NCBI RefSeq assembly: GCF_004153455.1
Contig: NZ_SDQE01000007.1
Span: forward strand, 124,001-188,000
Origin: Allopusillimonas ginsengisoli
GTDB taxonomy: Bacteria > Pseudomonadota > Gammaproteobacteria > Burkholderiales > Burkholderiaceae_B
DNA length: 64,000 bases
Direction: 5' to 3'
Position 1 is the stretch's first letter. Every line of letters begins with the position of its first letter. The position numbers and the translations under genes are program-made. The notes beneath the pieces are model-generated. The model was not told the origin of the DNA. It made no database searches and saw nothing but the letters and a program-made list of their open reading frames with translations. Positions 28,985 to 36,449 of this stretch are shown piece by piece.

Positions 28985-29278
28985 TTATCCGCAGTGCACC
29001 CGCACCACCACATCGTATGAATCAAGCTGCAGATTCAGCCGATCAGCACGATATTCGCGCGTAATCACCTGCCCAGGCCGCAAGACGCGAACGGTACTAG
29101 CACCGCTCAACTGCTCGGCCTTCTGCTCCAGCTCCGGGGAAATATGATGCCCCTGAATCGAACTGGTGCGCTCGGTCGAGCAAACACCGGGGGTGGTGGG
29201 GGCTGAGGACTGCGTGGGAGCCACACAGGCGGCCAGGCTGCCAGATACCACGACCGCCAACAAACTACGCTTGAACAT
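28985..29278 (-). CDS. Small lipoprotein with peptidase inhibitor I78 domain
   Basis: A 97-residue lipoprotein. The signal peptide ends in the lipobox LAAC (MFKRSLLAVVVSGSLAAC). The C-terminal half has VRVLRPGQVITREYRADRLN and a final CG, matching the I78 inhibitor pattern (RxxxPGxxxTxxxRxDRLN). Such proteins resemble small serine-protease inhibitors of the envelope. It sits alone between the Lrp gene and the MHS transporter gene. The ATG at 29278 is preferred over an upstream in-frame start because the signal peptide begins there. Confidence 0.82.
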   Translation of the reverse strand: MFKRSLLAVVVSGSLAACVAPTQSSAPTTPGVCSTERTSSIQGHHISPELEQKAEQLSGASTVRVLRPGQVITREYRADRLNLQLDSYDVVVRVHCG

Positions 29279-29423
29279 GATGATCCCCTCTTGTAAAAAT
29301 GCGTGCAATAACCGCAACAGAAAGCGTTCTTCTGGCAAGTGTTCAGCAAAAATCATTCCTCAATTCGATTTCCTGATAGGCCTGACGGTTGGCGGCGCAC
29401 TGCAGAAGGGGAAAGTCGATGTT

Positions 29424-30773
29424 TTATACACGGCTACCGGATAAGGTTGCGGGAGCGCTCACCGCGATGTCATTTGAGCGCATGCGCCAGGCGCTGAACA
29501 TGGCCACAATACCAAGCCCCGAAAGATACCAGACAACATATCGCGGGCTGCCGTCCCCAACAGCCAGCAGCCACGTCGCAACCAGCGGAGCCAGACCGCC
29601 TCCGATTGCGCCGGACACTTGCACCGCCAGTGATATTCCACTGTAACGGATCTCGGGCGGAAATTGCTGGGAGAACAGACTGCCCTCGGGGCCGTACAGT
29701 GACGCATACACACCGCCAATGGCAATTACCATGGCCAGCGTAATCATGGAAGCGTTTCCGGTTGCGAGCAGATCAAAGAAATAGGTACTGAACACACCTA
29801 TTCCGATTGTGCCTATCATGAACACCCATTTATGTCCGATTCGATCGCCCAGCATCCCGCAAAGTGGCATAGTAATGAATGCCACACAGGCACCCCAAAT
29901 AATGGCGTCCAGCACGACTGTTTTGGGAATACCCAGCGTACCTGTTGCGTAGGCCAGTGCAAACGTCACCACTGTATAGAACCATGTCACTTCCGCCAGA
30001 CGGGCGCCAATCACAACAAAGACGCTGCGCGGATGCTGTGTAAGCACGACCTTCAAAGGTACGTCGGCCTTCTTGCCCGCATGCTGCATCGCTTCGAAGT
30101 CCGGAGACTCGGCAACCTTCACGCGGATGAACCATCCGATCAGCAAGAGCACAACACTGGCCAGGAAAGGAATCCTCCACCCCCAGGTCAGCATATCCTC
30201 CTCGGGGAGCGCCGCAACGGCTGCCATGGCCAGTGAGGACAGGATCAGGCCAGGCGCGACCCCCGCTTGAGGCAGGCTACCAAAGAATCCCTTTTTGCCC
30301 TCCGGCGCATGCTCGACAGCCATCAATACAGCGCCTCCCCACTCTCCGCCCACCGCGATGCCCTGAAGCAGCCTGCAGAGCACGAGCAGCACCGCCGCCC
30401 AATACCCAATGCTGTCATAAGAGGGAATCAAGCCTATCAATATGGTGGGAATGCCCATCAGCATCAAGGTGATCAGCAACATGGATTTTCGTCCTACCCT
30501 ATCGCCGAAATGCCCGAAGACAATCCCGCCCAAAGGACGAGCAAAAAACCCTACGGAATAAGTTGCGAATGCAGCCAGCGTGCCTGTAAGTGGATCGAAG
30601 GCTGGAAAAAATATCTTGTTGAAAATAAGCGCGGCGGCAGTGCCATACAGGAAAAAGTCATACCATTCGATTGTCGTGCCCATCATGCTGGCAACACCGG
30701 CCGTCACATAATGTTTTGGGGATGAACGTTCGCGTCCCGTCCCAGCACCCTGCTTGTTGGATTGCGTTTTCAC
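29424..30773 (-). CDS. MHS-family MFS transporter
   Basis: A 449-residue major facilitator with 12 hydrophobic segments. Family signatures of the metabolite:H+ symporters are TIEWYDFFLYGTAAALIFNKIFFP, GHFGDRVGRKSMLL and GEWGGAVLMAVEHAP. Members carry citrate, alpha-ketoglutarate, shikimate, benzoate-like or betaine substrates. The start is read as GTG at 30773, which has GAGGAG 7 bases upstream; longer in-frame starts lack a ribosome site. It lies downstream of the class II aldolase gene on the same strand and probably imports the substrate of that pathway. Confidence 0.88.
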   Translation of the reverse strand: MKTQSNKQGAGTGRERSSPKHYVTAGVASMMGTTIEWYDFFLYGTAAALIFNKIFFPAFDPLTGTLAAFATYSVGFFARPLGGIVFGHFGDRVGRKSMLLITLMLMGIPTILIGLIPSYDSIGYWAAVLLVLCRLLQGIAVGGEWGGAVLMAVEHAPEGKKGFFGSLPQAGVAPGLILSSLAMAAVAALPEEDMLTWGWRIPFLASVVLLLIGWFIRVKVAESPDFEAMQHAGKKADVPLKVVLTQHPRSVFVVIGARLAEVTWFYTVVTFALAYATGTLGIPKTVVLDAIIWGACVAFITMPLCGMLGDRIGHKWVFMIGTIGIGVFSTYFFDLLATGNASMITLAMVIAIGGVYASLYGPEGSLFSQQFPPEIRYSGISLAVQVSGAIGGGLAPLVATWLLAVGDGSPRYVVWYLSGLGIVAMFSAWRMRSNDIAVSAPATLSGSRV

Positions 30774-30902
30774 TACTGTCTCCTCGGTCCGTAGACTGGT
30801 TTTCTTATTGCTGGAAGGCCGCTCACCAATGATCTTTTCCGGTGCGCAGCCTGCTCCCTGCACCATGCAATCTGGCCGCATGGTGGCTTATGCTGCGATC
30901 AT

Positions 30903-31673
30903 TTACAGGCGTTGATCCCTGTCGATCTGGCGGCACCAATAGTCAAAGGTCCCTTTGACGATGGAAGGCTTAAGCAGATAGTCATGCGCCTCTTTAGCCA
31001 GGTCATCCGGCACGGGTGTCAGTTCGCCATACACTCGCGCACGTGTTTGCATGCGAGCGGCGCGTTCAAGGTAAACAGACAGATAGGTGGCTTCCTCAAC
31101 GGTGGTTCCGGTAGTCAGATAACCATGATGCGCAAGAATGATGGAACGCTTTCGACCCAATGCCTCTGAGATCAGCACGCCCTCTTGGTCTGCAATGGGA
31201 ACGCCCGGCCAATCCGCGAGAAATGCGCAGTCGTCATGAAACGGGGTCATGTCCATCTGAGCGATGACAAGCGGCTGTCGCGCAGCAACCAATGCGGATA
31301 CCCAGGGGGAATGCGCATGAATAATGGCGTTAACGTCTGGGCGCTCTTTATAAACCCACAGGTGAAATCGTGTTGCCGGGTTGGCCATGCCCTCGCCTTG
31401 CAACGTCTCGAGGTCCGGGCCCACCTCTATAAAGTCCGCTGCTGACGCCTCATCGAACCCAAGACCAAAGCGCAGCGTCCAATAGGCGCCGGGCGTGTCC
31501 GACCTCGCACTGATCTGGCCAGCAAGACCCGCTTCCTGGCCTGTTGCGGCTAGAATCCTACAGGTATAGGCCAGCGTCTCCTGAACGGTGCGCTGTACCG
31601 GACGAAGGTGCTGGCGCATCTCCGCGGTTGCTCGGTTGTCGAAATAATCTTTGGATCGCAATGGTGCATTCAT
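30903..31673 (-). CDS. Class II aldolase/adducin family protein
   Basis: A 256-residue protein. The zinc ligands of the family are visible in IIHAHSPWVSAL (His-x-His) and LAHHGYLTTG. Residues 60-160 form the class II aldolase/adducin core, similar to fuculose-phosphate aldolase and to decarboxylating relatives found in aromatic or gallate-type pathways. A ribosome site (AGGAAG) precedes the ATG. Upstream lies a TTGAC-N4-GTCAA element. It is encoded between a LysR regulator and an MHS transporter. Aldol cleavage or decarboxylation cannot be distinguished here. Confidence 0.88.
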   Translation of the reverse strand: MNAPLRSKDYFDNRATAEMRQHLRPVQRTVQETLAYTCRILAATGQEAGLAGQISARSDTPGAYWTLRFGLGFDEASAADFIEVGPDLETLQGEGMANPATRFHLWVYKERPDVNAIIHAHSPWVSALVAARQPLVIAQMDMTPFHDDCAFLADWPGVPIADQEGVLISEALGRKRSIILAHHGYLTTGTTVEEATYLSVYLERAARMQTRARVYGELTPVPDDLAKEAHDYLLKPSIVKGTFDYWCRQIDRDQRL

Positions 31674-31738
31674 CTGATGGCTTCCTATTTAAAAAACAGC
31701 CTCCGACGTCGACCGAAAAGCCGGATGGCGGTATTTTC

Positions 31739-31752
31739 TTGACATGCGTCAA
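31739..31752. promoter_or_regulatory. LysR-type operator candidate upstream of the aldolase
   Basis: TTGAC-ATGC-GTCAA is a perfect 5-bp inverted repeat that fits the T-N11-A pattern of LysR-family binding sites. It is centred about 72 bases upstream of the aldolase start (31673) and lies between the aldolase and the LysR gene, where an activator would bind. Binding is inferred. Confidence 0.55.
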
Positions 31753-31869
31753 TTCTAGGAAGCGTCCACGGAAAGAACCATGAAGCAAAAGTGATAACAG
31801 GTATGCAGGCCGGAGGGCAAACAGCCATCTGGCCAAAAAATGGCTCGGTACCGGAAACGGAGCCTGTAC

Positions 31870-31889
31870 CCGACCCTGCTTAGGGTCGG
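31870..31889 (-). terminator. Hairpin overlapping the LysR stop codon
   Basis: CCGACCCT and AGGGTCGG with a 4-base loop (GCTT) form an 8-bp GC-rich stem that includes the LysR stop codon (31880-31882). No T-run follows on the reverse strand, so it is a weak or Rho-aided terminator, or an mRNA-stability element that separates lysR from the aldolase gene. Confidence 0.5.
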
Positions 31890-32755
31890 TGCGTCACAGC
31901 CATCTCTAGGAGTTCACGTGCCAACGATGGTGTTGGCGTGTCGCACCGCACAATCGCAACGACGCGGCGGCGCAATCCTGGGGATGCCAGACCTACCTTG
32001 ACCAAACCATAATCAGCCAGCAGGCGCGACGGCATCGATACCGGCAGGATGCAGGCACCGACACCGAGCGACACCAGGCGCAACATGGAATCAATGGTTT
32101 CAGCCTCGGCCACGACCCTGTCGTCCAACCCCGCGTTTTTCAGCATGCGCCGCAGCGCATAGTGCTCAGGAAAACCCACCAGCTGCAAAGGACAGGCGTC
32201 AAGATTCAACACCAGATCCTCGGACAAACGACCCGCCTGCACCATAAGGCACATCTCATCCTCGAGCAGAACCACCGAATCCAGCATGTCAGACGCAACA
32301 GCAGAATCGTAGACAAACCCGATGTCGGCTTTGCCTTTTTCCACAAGGTCCACCACATCTGGGGAGCTGCGCGCCATGACTGACAGATTGACGCGTTCAT
32401 GCTGCGTGATAAAGCGCGCCAGAAGGTCTGAGACAAAGTAATAGCTCAGTGTATGAATAGTCGCTATCCGCAGACTGCCCTCGGTAATGCCCTCTCTTTC
32501 CCTGAGAGTATCCAGAATCTGATCGATGCTGTCGTATGCCGGCCCTACAACTTCGGCCAGTTTCTCTCCCGCCCCGGTCAGTGCAACCCCGCGCCCCGTG
32601 CGCGCGAAAATCGGCTTTCCCAGATACGCTTCGAGCACGGACAACTGACGGCTCAGCCCTGACTGGCTTACGTCGAGCTCCTCCGCCGCTTTGGAAAGCG
32701 AAGAAAACTGTGCAATCTTGAGAAAATATCTGAGCTGCCTATCCAGGCTGTCCAT
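31880..32755 (-). CDS. LysR-family transcriptional regulator
   Basis: A 291-residue LTTR. The winged helix-turn-helix (MDSLDRQLRYFLKIAQFSSLSKAAEELDVSQSGLSRQL, residues 1-38) is followed by a long effector domain. The ATG at 32755 is chosen because LTTRs begin 0-10 residues before LRYF; the longer in-frame start at 32830 is atypical and overlaps the glycosylase gene's end. It lies 17 bases downstream of the glycosylase gene but upstream of the aldolase/MHS pair, which it likely controls through the TTGAC-N4-GTCAA site. Confidence 0.93.
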   Translation of the reverse strand: MDSLDRQLRYFLKIAQFSSLSKAAEELDVSQSGLSRQLSVLEAYLGKPIFARTGRGVALTGAGEKLAEVVGPAYDSIDQILDTLREREGITEGSLRIATIHTLSYYFVSDLLARFITQHERVNLSVMARSSPDVVDLVEKGKADIGFVYDSAVASDMLDSVVLLEDEMCLMVQAGRLSEDLVLNLDACPLQLVGFPEHYALRRMLKNAGLDDRVVAEAETIDSMLRLVSLGVGACILPVSMPSRLLADYGLVKVGLASPGLRRRVVAIVRCDTPTPSLARELLEMAVTHRP

Positions 32756-32772
32756 ATCGCCACCTCGTCCAG

Positions 32773-33462
32773 TCATCGACGCTGCCCAGGCATGGGGGCA
32801 GTCGTTCCTGTCGACACAGGCAGCCGCCACAAATACCAGGCGGCTACGGTTCGATGCGGACTCCAGGCCCGGCCTATTTCCTGCATCTGCTTAGGCGCGG
32901 GCGCCTTATCCAACCCTTTGAGCCGACGGTATCCTTCGCGCACGCCCAGATCGCCAACCGGCAAAATATCCGAGCGCTCCAGCGAATAAATCAGGAACAT
33001 CTCCACCGTCCAGCGTCCGACGCCACGCAAAGAAACCAAGCGCTCGATGAGCGTGTCATCCGTCATGGCCAAGGCCTGGACCAGCGACGGCACTATGCCT
33101 TCTTCTGCCGCCTGTGCAATACCACGTACAGCGGCCAGTTTCGCATTGGACAAGCCGCAGGCGCGCTGCTGCTCAGGATCGCTTGCCAGCAATTGTCGCG
33201 GAGCCGGGAATGTATCGCCGGGGTACAAGGAAAGCAATCTCCCGAGAATGGCCTCGGCCGCTTTAGCATGCAATTGCTGGTAGACAACAGCGCGTACAAG
33301 CGCTTCGTAGGGCTCTCTACCCGGTCGGGACTCATGACGACAGGGGCCAATAGCCGCGATATGTCGTGCCCAGTCTTCATCCTGCGCCGCGAGAAATGCC
33401 GCGGCACGGCAATAGGCATCGGCGGATAGGTCGGCCAGTATTCTCGTCCGCATGCGTTCCAT
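32773..33462 (-). CDS. DNA-3-methyladenine glycosylase, AlkA type
   Basis: A 229-residue base-excision repair glycosylase. It has the helix-hairpin-helix region LVSLRGVGRWTVEMFLIYSL and the catalytic Asp in LPVGDLGVREGYRRL, as in AlkA/MAG enzymes that remove 3-methyladenine and other alkylated purines. The conserved VVYQQLHAKAAEAILGRL lies before it. The length fits the compact bacterial/yeast MAG form. It lies 19 bases after the small hypothetical gene. Confidence 0.92.
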   Translation of the reverse strand: MERMRTRILADLSADAYCRAAAFLAAQDEDWARHIAAIGPCRHESRPGREPYEALVRAVVYQQLHAKAAEAILGRLLSLYPGDTFPAPRQLLASDPEQQRACGLSNAKLAAVRGIAQAAEEGIVPSLVQALAMTDDTLIERLVSLRGVGRWTVEMFLIYSLERSDILPVGDLGVREGYRRLKGLDKAPAPKQMQEIGRAWSPHRTVAAWYLWRLPVSTGTTAPMPGQRR

Positions 33463-33481
33463 AAGCCTCGCTGATTGCAGT

Positions 33482-33685
33482 TCAGTTCAGTGCGGCTTTT
33501 GCCACCTCGGCGGGCGTCAGCCCCTCATAAAACATATCAGTAAACCAGTCGGCTTCGTCTTCGATATGTTGCTGGGCCTCTTTGCGTGTTGCGCCTGCCT
33601 GAACGAATAACTCCTCGACTTCTGTACACCATTGAATCAGTGCGACTTCGTCCGGATCCGGTTCCTGACTATTCTTTTTTGCCAT
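33482..33685 (-). CDS. Small conserved-looking acidic protein
   Basis: A 67-residue acidic protein (MAKKNSQEPDPDEVALIQWC...) with two predicted helices, Trp19, a single Cys20 and a C-terminal part FYEGLTPAEVAKAALN. I do not recognise a family. The start has AGGAGCGAC upstream on the reverse strand, and the composition resembles a real protein rather than a shadow. It lies 19 bases upstream of the glycosylase gene on the same strand. No function can be assigned. Confidence 0.62.
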   Translation of the reverse strand: MAKKNSQEPDPDEVALIQWCTEVEELFVQAGATRKEAQQHIEDEADWFTDMFYEGLTPAEVAKAALN

Positions 33686-33735
33686 GACGTCGCTCCTCTA
33701 TGCGTGACTCAGGCATCATAACGCAAAGCCACGCC

Positions 33736-34551
33736 TCACTCGGGCAAGGAACGGTACTCTGAAAAAAACTCGCCGGGCGTAACTCCCATCTGCTCGCCAA
33801 ACGCGGCGACAAACGCAGACATGCTTTCGTAGCCGCACGCCAACGCAACATCGGTAACCCGATCTCCGCGCTCGAGCATCGGCAACGCGCTGAGCATACG
33901 CAAACGCTGTCGCCACTGCCGGAAGCTCAAGCCAGTTTGCTGCTGGAACAGCCGACTCAGCGTCTTGGCGGACGCACCCAGCTCAGTACTGAATTTCAAC
34001 AACGATTTGCGGTTGGCCGGCTGCGCCTGCAGGCTGCTGCACAATTTTCGCAACCGGGAATCCTTGGGCCAGGGCAGCGCCAATTTGGCGTCATGCGCGA
34101 TTGCCAATTGATCCAGCAGCACACGGGCCAACCTCCCATCCGGCCCATGTTCATCGTACGCTATCGGTGCTGCGCTGAACGCGCGTATCAGCTCACGAAG
34201 CAAGGGGCTGACCACCACTACCCGGCAGCCGGTCGACGAGGCTGGCATCAGATTGCTGTCGATATACAGGCTGCGGATTTCAGTGCCCTTGTAGCATTTA
34301 ACGCCATGCGGCACACCGGCTGGAATCCATATGGCGCGGTGAGGGGGCGCGACAAACCGCCCCGCTGCAGTAATCACCTCGATGACCCCCTGGGTTGCAT
34401 AGGACAATTGCTCCCACGGATGGCTATGGCGGCGGCCGATCGCAGTATTGGGCAAGGCCAAAGCTTGCCCATATAGTGGCCTGGGCAAGCTCTTGAGCGC
34501 CTTCAATTGCGCAAACGCATCCAGTTTCGTGTCCTTTTGGCGATATTTCAT
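33736..34551 (-). CDS. AraC-family regulator with cupin sensor
   Basis: A 271-residue regulator. The N-terminal half has a cupin-like sensor (GRRHSHPWEQLSYATQGVIEVITAAGRFVAPPHRAIWIPAGVPH), and the C-terminal half has the AraC DNA-binding pair (LGASAKTLSRLFQQQTGLSFRQWRQRLRM and VTDVALACGYESMSAFVAAF). This arrangement resembles NimR/YdeC-type regulators of adjacent transporters. It is divergent from an SBF-type transporter. The AGGTTAACCT palindrome lies between the genes. Confidence 0.92.
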   Translation of the reverse strand: MKYRQKDTKLDAFAQLKALKSLPRPLYGQALALPNTAIGRRHSHPWEQLSYATQGVIEVITAAGRFVAPPHRAIWIPAGVPHGVKCYKGTEIRSLYIDSNLMPASSTGCRVVVVSPLLRELIRAFSAAPIAYDEHGPDGRLARVLLDQLAIAHDAKLALPWPKDSRLRKLCSSLQAQPANRKSLLKFSTELGASAKTLSRLFQQQTGLSFRQWRQRLRMLSALPMLERGDRVTDVALACGYESMSAFVAAFGEQMGVTPGEFFSEYRSLPE

Positions 34552-34583
34552 TTCCGTTCAGCGCTAAACAACCGCACGACCAT

Positions 34584-34593
34584 AGGTTAACCT
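34584..34593. promoter_or_regulatory. AGGTTAACCT palindrome in the AraC/SBF intergenic region
   Basis: A perfect 10-base palindrome lies 32 bases upstream of the araC start and 51 bases upstream of the transporter start. It is the only clear symmetrical sequence in this divergent promoter region, so it may be the operator of the AraC-type regulator. Inferred only. Confidence 0.4.
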
Positions 34594-34644
34594 TTGCCCG
34601 CTCTTCCCACAACCGCTCTTCCACACTCTGTGAGTTCAGCCCTA

Positions 34645-35628
34645 ATGAGTCGCCTGCGCCTGCTCTTCGACAATTTCACTTTGATTCTTATTGCCATCGT
34701 CGTCGCAGCGACCTTGTTCCCTGCACACGGCCAGGGCGCATTCATCTTCGAACGGATCACCAGCCTGGCGATTGCCTTGCTGTTCTTCTTGCATGGCGCC
34801 AAGCTGTCCCGGCCAGCCATCGTTGCAGGCGCCACCCACTGGCGCCTGCATCTGATGGTGTTTGCCTCCACCTTCATCATGTTCCCCTGCATTGCTTATG
34901 CACTCAAACCCGTGCTGGAGCCTTTGCTGGGTGAGCCGCTGTACGTGGGCGTCATCTACCTGTGCGTACTGCCCGGAACAGTCCAGTCGGCCATCGCCTT
35001 TACCGCCATCGCGCGCGGCAACATTCCAGCCGCGGTCTGCAGCGCATCCGCGTCCAGTCTGATCGGGATCGGACTCACGCCCCTACTCTTGAGCTTGTTC
35101 CTGAAAACCGATGCGGGCGCTGCGTCCACCGTCGATGCCATTGCGAACATCAGTGTTCAGATTCTGCTGCCTTTCCTGGCAGGCCACTTCTTGCGGCCTT
35201 GGATTGGAAACTGGGTGGACCGCAACCGTTTCCGCCTGGCAAACGTAGATCAGACCTCGATACTTCTGGTCGTCTACACGGCGTTCAGCGCGTCAGTGAC
35301 CGGTGGTCTATGGCAAACAGTACCGGTAACGTCGCTGCTCATCCTGACAGTCGTATGCTGCGCACTGCTGGCGCTGGTGCTTTACGCCACGACCTCGCTG
35401 GCCCGCCACTTTCAATTCAACACCGAAGATGAAATCACAATTGTCTTTTGCGGTTCCAAGAAAAGCATGGCGACCGGCGTGCCCATGGCGCAGGTGCTGT
35501 TCAACAGCAGCGCCATCGGCCCGGCCTTGTTGCCATTGATCATCTTTCATCAGATCCAACTTATGGTCTGTGTCGTGCTGGCTCAAAACTATCTCAGGCG
35601 CAGAGCGAGCGCCACAAGCGCGGCTTAA
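34645..35628 (+). CDS. SBF-like (SLC10A7/bile acid:sodium symporter) family transporter
   Basis: A 327-residue protein with about nine to ten hydrophobic segments. Family features of the SBF-like group are LLFFLHGAKLS, YLCVLPGTVQSAIAFTAIARGN and CGSKKSMATGVPMAQVLF. The start at 34645 begins MSRLRLLFDNFTLILIAIV; an upstream in-frame start would add 17 residues without a hydrophobic character. It is divergent from an AraC-type regulator. Substrate unknown; its stop overlaps that of the next gene by three bases (TTAA). Confidence 0.9.
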   Translation: MSRLRLLFDNFTLILIAIVVAATLFPAHGQGAFIFERITSLAIALLFFLHGAKLSRPAIVAGATHWRLHLMVFASTFIMFPCIAYALKPVLEPLLGEPLYVGVIYLCVLPGTVQSAIAFTAIARGNIPAAVCSASASSLIGIGLTPLLLSLFLKTDAGAASTVDAIANISVQILLPFLAGHFLRPWIGNWVDRNRFRLANVDQTSILLVVYTAFSASVTGGLWQTVPVTSLLILTVVCCALLALVLYATTSLARHFQFNTEDEITIVFCGSKKSMATGVPMAQVLFNSSAIGPALLPLIIFHQIQLMVCVVLAQNYLRRRASATSAA

Positions 35629-36254
35629 TCTGCAGCCGGCTCGCTACCCGGGTATTCAGTCTCCGTCTGCTCACCCAACTGCGGCAGCCCAGATCCGCTT
35701 GCCTTAGGCGGCTCGGCCCGATTGTGGTCTTCTGGCTGCGACGGCGCGACCTTGGTGCTCGCCTCCGGCTGTGGCGACGCTGTGTCTGTACGCTCGACGG
35801 CCTGCGGGAGTTTGCTCTCCATATACTTGCCGTCTCTCCTGAAATTGGCATCTTGCATTTCATTGCTGCATCGCGAGCTGCCATAGAAAACGACTTTGTC
35901 CTGTTGAGCGACAATGACCGCAGCCTCTTCCGCCGAATACACGGACGGATACTCGTAGCATGTATAGCCGTAGGCATTGCCCGACTTGATCTTGGGTGGC
36001 TCTCCCATTTGTTCCAGCACGGGTTTCACATCCTGGCCGATGTCGATGGCGTTCATGATGGCCTGCAATCGTCCTTGCCTTTCTTCGGCCCCCCTTGACG
36101 ACAGATCGCCCACGCCTAAGGTGTTTTTTGCGGCGGTATAGCCCGCCTCGGCCACTTGACCAGCCATCATCGGCGTGCAGCCTGACAACACCGCTAGCCC
36201 TGCTCCAGCAGCCATCAGGCAAAGTGCTCTCATCGCCTTGAAATATTTTTTCAT
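35625..36254 (-). CDS. Hypothetical lipoprotein with Pro/Glu-rich tail
   Basis: A 209-residue lipoprotein. The signal peptide ends in the lipobox LSGC (Cys26). Residues 27-140 form a compact domain with GNAYGYTCYEYPSVYS and a FYGSSRCSNE segment; the last 70 residues are rich in Pro, Glu, Thr and Ser and probably unfolded. I do not recognise a family, though small-protein-A (SmpA/OmlA)-like order is reminiscent. The start at 36254 is chosen for the signal peptide. It is convergent with the SBF transporter gene with overlapping stops. Confidence 0.75.
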   Translation of the reverse strand: MKKYFKAMRALCLMAAGAGLAVLSGCTPMMAGQVAEAGYTAAKNTLGVGDLSSRGAEERQGRLQAIMNAIDIGQDVKPVLEQMGEPPKIKSGNAYGYTCYEYPSVYSAEEAAVIVAQQDKVVFYGSSRCSNEMQDANFRRDGKYMESKLPQAVERTDTASPQPEASTKVAPSQPEDHNRAEPPKASGSGLPQLGEQTETEYPGSEPAAD

Positions 36255-36449
36255 ATTGATCCCGCCTATATACGTCTGGAGCGACATGCTGAGGCGCGCT
36301 AATCCTGTGACGCGCCAGCAATCATTCTACGCCTGGACTGGTGCCGGACGACACCGCAGACTGAGGAAAAAAACCAATCATTTCTTTGAACTATTTTCCA
36401 TAGCATTCTGTCTTTAGAGCTTTTAACAAAAAGACAGCAAGTAAATGTG

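Noticed and set aside
34594-34644. Longer N-terminus of the SBF-type transporter
   Set aside because: The extra 17 residues are not hydrophobic and the ATG at 34645 begins the family-like first membrane segment.
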